64,000 nt of DNA from Phytopseudomonas dryadis. Its GTDB lineage: Bacteria > Pseudomonadota > Gammaproteobacteria > Pseudomonadales > Pseudomonadaceae. A model generated the notes under the pieces. It had not been told where the DNA came from. It did not search any database and was given only the letters and a program-made list of their open reading frames with translations. Location of the stretch: NCBI RefSeq assembly GCF_004327355.1, contig NZ_QJUM01000005.1:124001-188000 (forward strand), read 5' to 3'. Positions 1 to 9,038 of the stretch are shown here, one piece after another. How positions within the stretch are numbered: the stretch's first letter is position 1; each line of letters opens with the position of its first letter. The position numbers and the translations under genes were made by a program.

Positions 1-3
1 ACA

Positions 4-543
4 GTGGTGGCTGGGGTCTTTCCCGCACAAATGGTGCTCATGGCGTATCGAGGAGAGGATACCCCCGATGCAGTGGGACAACTGATGCTGACCGCGGTGT
101 GTTCTATGATCCTGGTGCTGCTGCCCGTGTGGGCGTTCTACAAGGCACGTGGCGATCTGGTGCGACGCTGGCAGGTCAGCCTGGCCAGCATGGCCGGAGC
201 GCTGCTTCTGTATCTCATGCTGTCGCCGGCCACGCTGGGCATCATCACCTATGCTGCCGCCAACTCCATGGGCATGCGTGACAACCAAGTACGGGCCTAC
301 CTGCTCACCGACAAGGATATGCTCGGTGAGCTGGATACGAGCGAATGGTCGATCCAGGCCAGGCAGGAAGGCGTCGCCAGGATCGAAGCCTTCAAGCTGT
401 TTGGCTTTGGCAGCGTACTGTTGCTTTGTCCGGCAGAACTGGTGAAAACCGGACTCAAGGATTGGCCGAAACACTCCGAGCGGTGCCTGCTGACGAACAC
501 GACCCTGGCACGACTTCTGCCCAAGCGATCCGAGCCAGCGTGA
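4..543 (+). CDS. Membrane protein of unknown function, 5'-truncated by window edge
   Basis: The frame is open from the first bases of the window and ends at TGA 541-543, giving at least 179 residues. The first visible GTG at position 4 need not be the real start because nothing upstream can be seen. Several hydrophobic stretches (roughly residues 25-45, 60-80 and 128-145) point to an inner-membrane protein. The loop between the last two is polar, and the C-terminus ends in a short basic tail (PKRSEPA). I do not recognise the family. In P. aeruginosa the gene beside wzz is ihfB/himD, so this neighbour is not the one expected and may belong to an insertion or to a differently placed O-antigen locus. 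Confidence 0.55.
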   Translation: MVAGVFPAQMVLMAYRGEDTPDAVGQLMLTAVCSMILVLLPVWAFYKARGDLVRRWQVSLASMAGALLLYLMLSPATLGIITYAAANSMGMRDNQVRAYLLTDKDMLGELDTSEWSIQARQEGVARIEAFKLFGFGSVLLLCPAELVKTGLKDWPKHSERCLLTNTTLARLLPKRSEPA

Positions 544-1271
544 ATTGCCATCGATGCCGGGCTCCCCATGCAGGAATAGCAGCAAGAAATACGCCTGCTG
601 CATGGTGAGGCGAGCGCCAAGGCAAGCCAGGCACGGGTATTGGCGAGCAACTGCAGTCGACGGCCGAGATCCGTTAAGGTCGGAAAAGACCCAGGTTGAG
701 CCATCAGGAAGGGCAGTGCGGCAAACCCTGTGAGATTTCCCTCACATATCTGGCCCCTTACTGCTCAAGAATGGTTAAAATGACCAACTTTTAAATAGGG
801 GCATGGTCGAACGAGACCCCTACGGGCTACGCCCGAATTAGTTAACCAAGCGTGCCGATGTGATCTCAACTCTTCCTTCAGGGAGTGGCTGTGATCCTCC
901 GGGAGATAGCACAGCTTCGCCAGAGCGCGGGCTCAATAGGACTGAAGTGACGGCGATGGTAGTGCCGGATCCCGCGATAACGATGCCCAACCCAGCTATT
1001 TCCCCAGAGAGCTACCGCTCGCTTACCCGCGTAAGCGTTGCGCCATGCCTGTTGCTTCACCCGTTGGCCCCTGGCCAGCATCCCTGTGATTTTACGATCA
1101 CCGCGGCGCGAATCTGGCTGTGCCCTGACCTGTGCCCGTATTGCACCAGCCCTGCTTTCCTTTTGATGCTTGTGATCGCCAGCGATCCTTGGCCGCGACA
1201 CAGCATCCATGGTTCCGCGCTTACCCTGCGGTGACCCTGTGCAAATATTTCCTCAGCCGCTTTGAAACAGG
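544..1271. other. Gene-poor gap upstream of wzz
   Basis: No frame in these 728 bases looks like an intact gene. On the minus strand, from about 1017 down to 841, there is a gene-like open stretch with a hydrophobic segment containing GIVIAGSGTTIAV. It has no ATG and is preceded by an in-frame TAG, so at most it is a decayed fragment. The + strand at about 570-700 also gives a short protein-like frame without a start. No JUMPstart/ops element (GGCGGTAGC core) was found. The promoter of the O-antigen operon presumably lies here but I could not place a convincing -35/-10 pair. Confidence 0.4.
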
Positions 1272-2558
1272 ATGACCGAGCCGATGTCGCAATCCCCCAA
1301 TATCCGCCAGCAGAACGATGAAATCGATCTCGGCGAACTGATCCGTGCATTGTGGGCGCGCAAATGGCTCATTGTGGGAGTGACCGCGGTTGTCACCCTG
1401 ATCGCCATCGCTTATGCCTTGCTGGCTACCAAGTATTACAAGACCCAGAGTGTACTGCGCCCGGTGGCAATGAACGTGCTGGACGAGCTGAATGCCTCCG
1501 GCCTTTACGAACTGACGCCCGAAGAAGCGCTGCAGCGTGTCGGCTCGGGTATCAGCTCCTACGAATACCGTCTGGCTTACTACCGTAGCCATCAGGATCT
1601 GTTCGGCCCGGATGCAATCAACGAAGGCCAGACCGCCGAGCAGGGCCTGAACCAGATCAACGACAGCTTCGACATCCTGCGGCCGGATCCGAAGAGGACT
1701 GATGGTGGTTTTCCTTACGTAGGGCTGGCCTATACCTATCCTTGGGGTGTGCAGGGTGCCGATGTAGTCAACGGCCTGATCGACTACGTGATTCAGCAGG
1801 AGCGCATCGCTATCGCCAAGGATGTGGAAGTGATCATCCAAAATCGCCAGGACAAGTTGGAGCAGCGCATGGCGGCCGAGCGTGCCGCCTACCAGGCTGA
1901 GAAGAAAGCCCGGATTGCCGAGCTCAATGAGGCGGATGAACTCAAGCGCGCCGAACTGAACGACGAACTCGGTGCCTTGCGCAAACAACTGCGCACTCGC
2001 CGAGATAACCGTATTGCGGAACTGAACGAAGCCATTCTGATCGCCAAGTCCCTGGGCATTGAAAAGCCCAGTACGCCTTCCGCCTTAGGACAAACCGCTC
2101 AGCTTCAGAGCTCGGGTAATGTAATCCGTACCGAAGTGAACAATCAGCAGATTCCCCTCTACTTTATGGGCAGTGAGGCGCTGGAGGCCGAACGTAATGC
2201 ATTGCAGAAGCGCCGTTCCGATGATTTTACCGAGCCACGTATAGCCAAGATCCAGTCTGAATTGCGTATGTTGGAACAGAACCGTCAGATCGAACTGCTA
2301 AAGCAGCGGGGTGATGAGGATTTGTTTATCGGGGATTACGCAAAGTGGAACAAAGAAGCTACTGCATTAAAATCGCTGAATTTAAACCTTGCAGAATTGC
2401 AGCTTGTTAGTGTCGACCAGCAAGCTGTATATCCGCGCGCGGCAATAAGGCCAAAGAAGGTTTTGATCTTGGTAGGAGGTTTGCTGCTCGGGTGCATGTT
2501 AGGAGTATTTGCAGCACTAATTTCATTCTCAATGTCTAGAGGCGGGCGGGTAGATTGA
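1272..2558 (+). CDS. wzz: O-antigen chain-length determinant Wzz (long form)
   Basis: This 428-residue protein sets the number of O-units that Wzy polymerises before ligation to lipid A core. It has the Wzz architecture. A short cytoplasmic N-terminus contains DEIDLGELIRALWARKW and is followed by a first membrane helix at about residues 33-53. A long periplasmic domain is largely helical with coiled-coil stretches (about 170-225 and 300-350), and a second helix lies at about 398-420. A proline-containing segment (YPRAAIRPKK) before the second helix is typical. The length resembles the Wzz2/FepE long forms more than the 325-350 residue WzzB type, so very long modal chains are possible. ATG 1272 is used here; an in-frame ATG at 1284 is the alternative. 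It leads the O-antigen gene set. Confidence 0.93.
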   Translation: MTEPMSQSPNIRQQNDEIDLGELIRALWARKWLIVGVTAVVTLIAIAYALLATKYYKTQSVLRPVAMNVLDELNASGLYELTPEEALQRVGSGISSYEYRLAYYRSHQDLFGPDAINEGQTAEQGLNQINDSFDILRPDPKRTDGGFPYVGLAYTYPWGVQGADVVNGLIDYVIQQERIAIAKDVEVIIQNRQDKLEQRMAAERAAYQAEKKARIAELNEADELKRAELNDELGALRKQLRTRRDNRIAELNEAILIAKSLGIEKPSTPSALGQTAQLQSSGNVIRTEVNNQQIPLYFMGSEALEAERNALQKRRSDDFTEPRIAKIQSELRMLEQNRQIELLKQRGDEDLFIGDYAKWNKEATALKSLNLNLAELQLVSVDQQAVYPRAAIRPKKVLILVGGLLLGCMLGVFAALISFSMSRGGRVD

Positions 2559-2608
2559 TCTGCTGTTCTTTCTCTTTGTAAGGTGTTGATGTTCAGGGAG
2601 CGGATTTT

Positions 2609-3037
2609 ATGAAATTAAAATTGTCATTTTTGTTGTTTTGCTTGTTGCCTTTAAGTGCCTGCGAGCCTGTTGTTGAAAAAAAGGTGGAAGATGCAAGTCA
2701 GAGCAAGACTGCGATTTACCTGCCGGGAGGGGTAGGTCTGGATTTTGGTAAGAAGCCCTACCTGGATAATTCTGGTGAAGTAAGAAAGAATGGAAAAGTT
2801 TTTCCTTATGCTGATTTTTATTTTGATATAGATGCTGCTTCTGAGTCAATTGATCAAGAGGTTAATAAAATCCTCGATCTAGATGGGTATGTGCGAACGC
2901 CTAAGTCGTCGCAAGTTAATAAATTTAGTGTGCTTTACAAAAAGGAAAATTATAATCCTGTGGAAGTTACCTATAGGCAGATAATTGAGCCTGGACTTAA
3001 GCGGAGGTCTGTAGTGAGCTTCTGGTGGTATAAGTGA
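2609..3037 (+). CDS. Small lipoprotein at the 5' end of the O-antigen cluster
   Basis: A 142-residue protein with a clear lipoprotein signal: a short basic start (MKLKL), a hydrophobic core and the lipobox LSAC, so Cys18 would be the lipidated residue. The mature part has no domain I can name. It contains a GYVRTPKSS segment and ends in an aromatic strand (SVVSFWWYK). A GGGAG site sits 7-10 bases before the ATG. The gene is AT-rich and lies between wzz and rmlB in the same direction. It resembles the lipoprotein at 17262-17723 in pattern: lipobox, a GY-R motif, a KKE segment followed by a V-x-V-x-Y strand, and a C-terminal VxSFW or VFSW. A role in O-antigen assembly or length control is a guess from position. 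Confidence 0.75.
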   Translation: MKLKLSFLLFCLLPLSACEPVVEKKVEDASQSKTAIYLPGGVGLDFGKKPYLDNSGEVRKNGKVFPYADFYFDIDAASESIDQEVNKILDLDGYVRTPKSSQVNKFSVLYKKENYNPVEVTYRQIIEPGLKRRSVVSFWWYK

Positions 3038-3106
3038 CTAACGAATTTTTGGGGCCTGCTGTACAATCCAAAAGCCAAGTCGTTCGCGGAAAAAGGTAGC
3101 ACTTAC

Positions 3107-4165
3107 GTGAGTATTCTGGTCACTGGCAGCGCCGGTTTTATCGGGACTAACTTCGTCCACGATTGGCTAGCGCAAAGCGATGAACCCGTAATCAGTCTCG
3201 ACAAGCTGACTTATGCTGGCAATCTACAAAATCTAGCCTCTCTTGAAGGCGACCCAAGGCACGTTTTCATTAAAGGGGATATCGGCAACTCAGACCTAGT
3301 CACTCGCCTACTGACTGAGCATCGCCCTCGTGCTGTCATCAATTTCGCCGCCGAGTCTCATGTGGATCGCTCGATTCTTGGGCCTGAAGACTTCGTGCAA
3401 ACGAACGTGGTTGGCACCTTCCGCCTGCTTGAGGCTACACGTAGCTATTATCAAAAGCTTGATGGGGAATTAGCGGCCGACTTCCGCTTCCTGCATGTAT
3501 CGACCGATGAAGTTTACGGTAGCCTGGAAGCCAGCGATCCTGCTTTTAGTGAAACCAATCGCTATGAACCTAATAGTCCCTACTCGGCTACAAAGGCAGC
3601 CTCGGATCACTTGGTTCGTGCCTATCTGCATACCTATGGTTTGCCAGTACTCACTACCAATTGCTCGAATAACTATGGACCTTACCACTTCCCGGAAAAA
3701 CTCATTCCTCTGGTCATTCACAACGCTCTGGCGGGTAAGTCTTTACCGATCTACGGTGACGGGCTGCAGATTCGAGACTGGCTTTACGTTAAGGATCATT
3801 GCAGCGCCATCCGTCGAGTGCTCGAAGCGGGCCGCATTGGTGAAACCTATAACGTAGGCGGCTGGAATGAAAAGTCCAACCTGGAGGTGGTCAAAACACT
3901 GTGCTCGATTCTTGATGACGAGCAACCTCGCTCGGACGGTGTGAGCTATCGCGAGCAGATTACCTTCGTTAAAGACCGCCCTGGGCATGATCGTCGTTAT
4001 GCTATCGATGCAGGAAAGCTCGAGCGCGAGTTGGGGTGGCGGCCTGTGGAAACCTTCGAAAGCGGCATCCGCAAGACCGTCCGTTGGTATTTGGACAATC
4101 AGCCCTGGGTTGAGAATGTGACCAGCGGTGGCTACCGTCAGTGGCTTGCAAAGCAATATGAGTAA
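3107..4165 (+). CDS. rmlB: dTDP-D-glucose 4,6-dehydratase
   Basis: Converts dTDP-glucose to dTDP-4-keto-6-deoxyglucose with bound NAD+. The 352-residue SDR-fold protein begins with the cofactor loop TGSAGFIGTNF. It carries the active-site STDEVYG segment and the YSATK motif (Tyr/Lys of the SDR triad), plus the substrate loops NCSNNYGPYHFPEKLIPL and RDWLYVKDHC. The start is GTG 3107 because the dinucleotide-binding strand begins three residues later. No rmlC or rmlD follows. The product is therefore drawn into the Fdt/Qdt route encoded by the next genes rather than to L-rhamnose, at least from this locus. Confidence 0.95.
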   Translation: MSILVTGSAGFIGTNFVHDWLAQSDEPVISLDKLTYAGNLQNLASLEGDPRHVFIKGDIGNSDLVTRLLTEHRPRAVINFAAESHVDRSILGPEDFVQTNVVGTFRLLEATRSYYQKLDGELAADFRFLHVSTDEVYGSLEASDPAFSETNRYEPNSPYSATKAASDHLVRAYLHTYGLPVLTTNCSNNYGPYHFPEKLIPLVIHNALAGKSLPIYGDGLQIRDWLYVKDHCSAIRRVLEAGRIGETYNVGGWNEKSNLEVVKTLCSILDDEQPRSDGVSYREQITFVKDRPGHDRRYAIDAGKLERELGWRPVETFESGIRKTVRWYLDNQPWVENVTSGGYRQWLAKQYE

Positions 4166-4222
4166 GATCTTGAGCGCGCTAAGCCACATCAAGTCCCAAA
4201 GACGAACAAAAGGGCAGTATCA

Positions 4223-5104
4223 GTGAAAGGTATCATTCTCGCCGGCGGCTCTGGCACCAGGCTTTACCCCATCACGCAAGGGGTATCGAAGCAATTGCTG
4301 CCTGTTTATGACAAACCAATGATCTACTATCCACTTTCAGTACTTATGCTGGCGGGTATTCGGGATATTCTGATCATCACAACTCCGGAAGACCAGTCAG
4401 CTTTTCAGCGCCTGCTCAAGGATGGTAGCCATTTTGGTATCAACTTGAGCTATGCCACTCAGCCAAGTCCTGATGGTCTTGCTCAAGCATTTTTGATTGG
4501 TGAGAGCTTTATTGGCGATGACAGCGTTTGTTTGGTACTGGGAGACAATATTTATTACGGTCAGGGATTCACACCGAAGCTGAATGAGGCTGTACAGCGT
4601 GCAGAGAAAGGCCGAGGATCGACGGTATTTGGTTATAAAGTACGCGATCCAGAGCGCTTTGGGATTGTTGAATTTGATGAAAATAATCGTGCCATTTCCA
4701 TTGAAGAAAAGCCTACAAAGCCTAGGTCAAATTACGCTGTAACCGGTTTGTATTTCTATGACAACCGGGTGATCGATATTGCACGAAACGTAAAACCTTC
4801 CAGCCGCGGCGAGTTGGAAATCACCTGTGTGAACAATGCCTACTTGGGGCTCGGAGAGCTGAGTGTGGAGTTGTTGGGAAGGGGGTTCGCCTGGCTGGAT
4901 ACGGGCACACACCAAAGCCTGCTGGAAGCTGCTCATTTCGTTGAGACCCTAGAGCAGCGCCAAGGCTATAAGGTCGCCTGCTTGGAAGAAATTGCATACA
5001 ACAATGGCTGGCTCACCGCTGAGCAGGTTCGAGATATAGGGTGCACCATGAGTAAAAATAGCTACGGACAATACCTGCTGGCACTGGCTGGAGAGCGAGC
5101 ATGA
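4223..5104 (+). CDS. rmlA: Glucose-1-phosphate thymidylyltransferase
   Basis: Makes dTDP-glucose from glucose-1-phosphate and dTTP, the first step of the dTDP-sugar pathway. The 293-residue product opens with the nucleotide-binding signature [11 protein letters not shown] and [15 protein letters not shown]. It also contains LGDNIYYG (metal-binding Asp) and the EKPTKP loop, all typical of RmlA. Translation starts at GTG 4223. The 3' end overlaps fdtA by four bases (ATGA), so the two are translationally coupled. Confidence 0.96.
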   Translation: MKGIILAGGSGTRLYPITQGVSKQLLPVYDKPMIYYPLSVLMLAGIRDILIITTPEDQSAFQRLLKDGSHFGINLSYATQPSPDGLAQAFLIGESFIGDDSVCLVLGDNIYYGQGFTPKLNEAVQRAEKGRGSTVFGYKVRDPERFGIVEFDENNRAISIEEKPTKPRSNYAVTGLYFYDNRVIDIARNVKPSSRGELEITCVNNAYLGLGELSVELLGRGFAWLDTGTHQSLLEAAHFVETLEQRQGYKVACLEEIAYNNGWLTAEQVRDIGCTMSKNSYGQYLLALAGERA

Positions 5105-5499
5105 GCCTTATCCAGCTTGTTGAGTTCCCTATTCTTGGTGATGACCGAGGTTCTCTCATTGTAATGGAGGGGGATAAGAGTATCTCCTTCGGAATAAAGA
5201 GAGTTTATTACATTTTTGGCACAAAGGATGGCGTAGCGCGTGGTTTTCACGCCCACAAAGAGCTTGAGCAGATAGCCGTTTGTGTCTCGGGTCAATGCCG
5301 GATGGTTATGGATGACGGTATCAGCAAGGAAGAAGTTTGGTTAGATACCCCAAATAAAGCCATTCGAATCGATAAAATGATCTGGCATGAAATGCATGAC
5401 TTCAGTCCGAATTGTGTTTTGCTAGTGCTCGCGAGTGATTATTACGACGAGGCGGATTACATCCGTAATTACGAAGACTTCTTGAGAGTAGTGGCGTGA
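5101..5499 (+). CDS. fdtA: dTDP-4-keto-6-deoxyglucose 3,4-ketoisomerase (FdtA/QdtA type)
   Basis: A 132-residue cupin of the WxcM-like C-terminal family. It moves the keto group of dTDP-4-keto-6-deoxyglucose from C4 to C3 so that an aminotransferase can act at C3. Characteristic segments are [11 protein letters not shown], the catalytic [11 protein letters not shown] loop with two histidines, and the C-terminal [14 protein letters not shown]. FdtA (galacto product, towards Fuc3NAc) and QdtA (gluco product, towards Qui3NAc) differ only in stereochemistry, and I cannot separate them by eye. It overlaps rmlA upstream (ATGA) and the acetyltransferase downstream (TGATG). Confidence 0.9.
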   Translation: MSLIQLVEFPILGDDRGSLIVMEGDKSISFGIKRVYYIFGTKDGVARGFHAHKELEQIAVCVSGQCRMVMDDGISKEEVWLDTPNKAIRIDKMIWHEMHDFSPNCVLLVLASDYYDEADYIRNYEDFLRVVA

Positions 5500-5960
5500 T
5501 GTCCAGCATCCATCCGTTAGCTGACGTTAAGAGCCAAGACATTGGTGAAGGCACGCGTGTCTGGCAATTTTGCGTCATTTTTGCACACGCGAAGATTGGT
5601 AAGAATTGCAATCTCTGTGCGCATACATTGGTCGAGTCAGATGTTGTCATTGGCGACAATGTGACGGTTAAGTCGGGGGTTTACATTTGGGATGGCACAC
5701 GGATCGAGGATAACGTCTTTCTCGGTCCCAATGCCACACTCACCAATGACCTAATGCCACGTTCTAAAGAATACCCCGAAAGCTTCTCTGGCATTACTTT
5801 GAAAGAAGGTGCAAGCATTGGTGCTAATGCCACGATTCTTCCTGGCATTACCGTCGGTGTAAAAGCAATGGTGGGGGCTGGCTCAGTTGTAACTAAAGAT
5901 GTGCCGGATTATGCCGTTGTTATCGGCAATCCAGCGACAATTATCAGGTATATAAAATGA
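5499..5960 (+). CDS. fdtC: dTDP-3-amino-3,6-dideoxyhexose N-acetyltransferase (FdtC/QdtC/WxcM-N type)
   Basis: A 153-residue left-handed beta-helix acetyltransferase, probably acetylating the 3-amino group of dTDP-Fuc3N or dTDP-Qui3N from acetyl-CoA. Hexapeptide repeats run through most of the chain ([53 protein letters not shown]). The family-typical [12 protein letters not shown] loop carries the substrate-binding region. ATG 5499 is chosen because it overlaps the fdtA stop codon as TGATG; a GTG one codon upstream is also in frame. It sits between the ketoisomerase and the aminotransferase, which supports the 3-amino sugar assignment. Confidence 0.87.
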   Translation: MSSIHPLADVKSQDIGEGTRVWQFCVIFAHAKIGKNCNLCAHTLVESDVVIGDNVTVKSGVYIWDGTRIEDNVFLGPNATLTNDLMPRSKEYPESFSGITLKEGASIGANATILPGITVGVKAMVGAGSVVTKDVPDYAVVIGNPATIIRYIK

Positions 5961-7078
5961 TCCCATTTCTTGACCTCAAAGCTATTAACACCCAATACCG
6001 CGATGAGCTGATCGCCGCATGTGCGCGCGTGATTGATTCCGGCTGGTACATTGCCGGCAACGAACTTGCACAATTTGAACGAGGCTTCGCCAACTACTGC
6101 GGGACCAGCTACGCGGTTGGCGTTGCTAATGGGCTGGATGCGCTTATCCTAACGTTGCGGGCTTGGAAAGAACTGGGAAAACTTAAAGAAGGCGATGAGG
6201 TCATTGTCCCGGCCAACACCTATATCGCCAGCATTCTCGCCATTACAGAAAATCAGTTGAAGCCCGTTTTGCTGGAGCCGAACCAAGAAAGCTACAATCT
6301 TTGCCCGCTTAAGATTACTGCTGCTATCACACCTAATACCAAAGCTATTCTCGCCGTGCATCTATATGGTCAGCTGGCGCCTATGCCGGAAATCATGGTT
6401 TTGGCAGAACAGCACAATCTCCTGGTATTGGAAGATGCAGCACAGGCGCATGGTGCCAGTATTGCTGGCCGCAAGGCAGGTAACTGGGGGCACGCGGCAG
6501 CCTTTAGCTTTTATCCTGGCAAGAACCTTGGTGCTCTCGGTGATGCTGGGGCGGTTACTACCAACGATGCCGAACTGGGCAAAGCTATCCGTGCGCTTGG
6601 CAACTACGGCAGCCATAAAAAGTACGAAAACCTTTATCAAGGCGTGAACAGCCGCTTGGATGAGATCCAGGCAGCGATGCTCAGCGTAAAGCTAAAACAC
6701 CTTGATGCGGACACTGTTCGCCGTAAAGAAATTGCCATAGCTTATGCACAAGGCATCAAAAATCCAGCTATCAGCCAGCCGATTTCTGCAGCCAGTACTA
6801 TGGCTTCGTTGGAGTCTCATGTATTCCATCTTTATGTGATCCGCACCCAGCAGCGGCAAAAACTGCAAGAGCATCTGAGTGCTGCCGGCATTCAGACGTT
6901 GATTCACTATCCCACTCCACCGCACCAGCAGCCTGCCTATCAAGAGTGGAACGGGCAGAGCTACCTACTCACGGAGACGATCCATCGGGAAGTGCTGAGC
7001 CTGCCGATCAGCCCGGTGATGACAGATAAGGATGTTTCAGCAGTAATCCACGCCTGCAACGCGTTTGGCGCAGACTGA
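5957..7078 (+). CDS. fdtB: PLP-dependent sugar 3-aminotransferase (FdtB/QdtB, DegT/DnrJ/EryC1 family)
   Basis: Transaminates dTDP-3-keto-6-deoxyhexose at C3, normally with glutamate as donor. The 373-residue protein shows the DegT family layout. The N-terminus [18 protein letters not shown] is family-typical, and the PLP phosphate region [16 protein letters not shown] follows. Next come [11 protein letters not shown] (Asp that contacts the PLP pyridine), and [17 protein letters not shown] with the Schiff-base lysine. [12 protein letters not shown] and an [12 protein letters not shown] loop complete the pattern. Its ATG overlaps the stop of fdtC (ATGA), so rmlA to fdtB form one coupled unit for a dTDP-3-acetamido sugar. 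Confidence 0.93.
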   Translation: MIPFLDLKAINTQYRDELIAACARVIDSGWYIAGNELAQFERGFANYCGTSYAVGVANGLDALILTLRAWKELGKLKEGDEVIVPANTYIASILAITENQLKPVLLEPNQESYNLCPLKITAAITPNTKAILAVHLYGQLAPMPEIMVLAEQHNLLVLEDAAQAHGASIAGRKAGNWGHAAAFSFYPGKNLGALGDAGAVTTNDAELGKAIRALGNYGSHKKYENLYQGVNSRLDEIQAAMLSVKLKHLDADTVRRKEIAIAYAQGIKNPAISQPISAASTMASLESHVFHLYVIRTQQRQKLQEHLSAAGIQTLIHYPTPPHQQPAYQEWNGQSYLLTETIHREVLSLPISPVMTDKDVSAVIHACNAFGAD

Positions 7079-7081
7079 GCA

Positions 7082-8329
7082 ATGACCCTGATCAAAACCA
7101 GTCTGCTAAATGGCATTGCAGTCGTCATCAAAATGCTGACCTTACTGGGCCTGAATAAGATACTGGCTATCTATGTCGGGCCGGCTGGCTATGCTGCCAT
7201 TGGTAACTTTCAAAACGCTGTGCAAATGATCAGTGCCTTTGCCAGTGGCGCCATAAATACTGGTGTAGTGAAGTACACCGCTGAATATTACGATGAGGAG
7301 GAAAAGCAACGCCAAGTTTGGCGTACCGCAGGCACGATTGCTGTTTTAGGTTCGGTAGTTACTGGTATTTGCATTTTAGTATTTAGTAAACCAATAGCCC
7401 AGTGGTTTTTACACGATGAACAATACAGTGCTGTGTTCATCTGGTTTTCCATCACGTTGGTTTTTTATATATTCAATACGCTGTTATTGGCCATATTGAA
7501 CGGAAAAAAAGAAATTCACCGCTATGTCATTGCCAACATAGCGGGAAGTTTATTTTCTTTAGTAGTGACCAGTGTTTTAGCCATTCAATTCGGTTTGATC
7601 GGTGCGCTGACGGCGCTCGCTATCTTTCCTTCTTTTGCTTTTGTAGTCACCTTATACCTCTGCTGCAAGGCCGACTGGTTTAAATTCAGTTACCTCTTCG
7701 GCGGCTTAGATAAAAATGTATTGTTAAACCTCAGCAAATACACTGCAATGGCACTCACCAGTGCCGCTTGTGTTCCCGCCAGCCATATTCTCATCCGTAC
7801 CCACCTTGGTGACACTTTTGGTCTGCAAGCCGCTGGTTACTGGGAGGCTATGTGGCGCTTAAGTACAGCTTACTTAATGTTGGTAACCACGACATTAAGC
7901 CTGTACTACTTACCCAGGCTTTCCGAACTAAAAGAGCCGTCTGAAATAAAGAACGAAATTATCCAAGGTTACAAAATAATACTGCCACTAGCTGCTGCCT
8001 GTGGCGTGGTAATTTATCTACTGCGCGACTTTATTATTGGCGTATTATTCACCCAGGATTTTAACCCTATGCGTGAACTGTTTGCTTGGCAAATGGTAGG
8101 AGATACGCTGAAAATTGCTAGCTGGTTACTAGGTTATGTACTCATAGCAAAAGCTGCATTTAAATTTGTTATAATTACTGAGATTTTTTTTGCAGCATTA
8201 TTTTATATGATTGTAAGTGCTCTCACTGCAATCTATGGGGTGGAAGGAGTAGCAATGGCACATGCACTTACTTATCTATTTCATTTCGTTGGAATGTTTT
8301 TATATTTATCAATTAAAAGATTAATCTAA
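7082..8329 (+). CDS. wzx: O-antigen flippase Wzx
   Basis: A 415-residue polytopic protein of the MOP/PST exporter superfamily, predicted to flip the undecaprenyl-diphosphate-linked O-unit across the inner membrane. About 12 hydrophobic helices are evident. The N-terminal motif LNGIAVVIKMLTLLGLNKI, with AIYVGPAGYAAIGNFQNAV after it, is typical of the WzxE-like O-antigen translocase group. The ATG is three bases after the fdtB stop. GC content falls through the second half of the gene, marking the left side of the AT-rich core of the cluster. Confidence 0.9.
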   Translation: MTLIKTSLLNGIAVVIKMLTLLGLNKILAIYVGPAGYAAIGNFQNAVQMISAFASGAINTGVVKYTAEYYDEEEKQRQVWRTAGTIAVLGSVVTGICILVFSKPIAQWFLHDEQYSAVFIWFSITLVFYIFNTLLLAILNGKKEIHRYVIANIAGSLFSLVVTSVLAIQFGLIGALTALAIFPSFAFVVTLYLCCKADWFKFSYLFGGLDKNVLLNLSKYTAMALTSAACVPASHILIRTHLGDTFGLQAAGYWEAMWRLSTAYLMLVTTTLSLYYLPRLSELKEPSEIKNEIIQGYKIILPLAAACGVVIYLLRDFIIGVLFTQDFNPMRELFAWQMVGDTLKIASWLLGYVLIAKAAFKFVIITEIFFAALFYMIVSALTAIYGVEGVAMAHALTYLFHFVGMFLYLSIKRLI

Positions 8330-8330
8330 T

Positions 8331-8945
8331 ATGCTTGCAACTATTGAAAAAATTAAAAGCTATGGTGTAAAGAAAATGCTTGTTTTAATTTTTATTCGTA
8401 TATATTTGAATGTTAAAAAAATTATATATTTTTACCTTCTCTCTGATAATAAGCCTGACTTTTATTTGAAGGATATGCTTCAGCCGGCACAATTTATTGG
8501 AAAGGGAAGGATTAGCATTGGCCAAAACTCAACGATTGGTGTTTGGCCATCGCCACAACTCTTGTCTGGGTATGCATACCTAGAGGCAAGAGGGAAGGAC
8601 TCAAAGATTATGATTGGTGAAGGAACGTCTATCAATAACTCTGCAAGTATTATTGCTGATAAAACAACTATATTTATTGGCAATAATTGTCTTATTGGGC
8701 AGTGTGTTAATATATTTGATTCTGATTTTCATGGTTTGGAATTAGAGAACAGAAACAATGGGGTTTATGAGTGCTCGCCTGTGAGTATAGGAGATAATGT
8801 TTTTATTGGTGCAAATGTCACAATATTAAAAGGTGTTAATGTTGGTGAGGGCTCTGTTATTGCAAGCGGATCGGTTGTGGTAAAAAATGTTGAGCCATTT
8901 AGTATTGTTGCAGGCATCCCTGCCAAAAAAATACGATCCTTGTGA
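8331..8945 (+). CDS. Hexapeptide-repeat acyltransferase (putative sugar O-acetyltransferase)
   Basis: A 204-residue left-handed beta-helix transferase. The first 50 residues are basic and hydrophobic (KMLVLIFIRIYLNVKKIIYFY) and may hold it to the membrane. The hexapeptide part follows: IGQNSTIG, IGEGTSINNSASII, IGNNCLIGQCVNIFDSDFHGLE, IGDNVFIGANVTILKGVNVG and SIVAGIPAKKIRSL. The loop DSDFHGLE is the typical catalytic-site region of maltose/galactoside acetyltransferase-like enzymes. In this setting it probably O-acetylates an O-unit sugar, but the acceptor cannot be read from sequence. The gene is strongly AT-rich and starts two bases after wzx. Confidence 0.83.
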   Translation: MLATIEKIKSYGVKKMLVLIFIRIYLNVKKIIYFYLLSDNKPDFYLKDMLQPAQFIGKGRISIGQNSTIGVWPSPQLLSGYAYLEARGKDSKIMIGEGTSINNSASIIADKTTIFIGNNCLIGQCVNIFDSDFHGLELENRNNGVYECSPVSIGDNVFIGANVTILKGVNVGEGSVIASGSVVVKNVEPFSIVAGIPAKKIRSL

Positions 8946-9038
8946 CTGGCTTTATTACGGCCTTGGTATGGGAAGGTTATTGAATTTGCGCTTAATGAAC
9001 TAGTAGCTTTGTGATTTTATATTTATTTTTGGAGAAAA

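Noticed and set aside
860..1234. 124-codon + strand frame before wzz
   Set aside because: Pro/Ser-rich with no hydrophobic or domain pattern, no ribosome site, and the opposite strand looks equally open.
544..1271. JUMPstart/ops element expected before O-antigen genes
   Set aside because: No GGCGGTAGC-like core was found on either strand.
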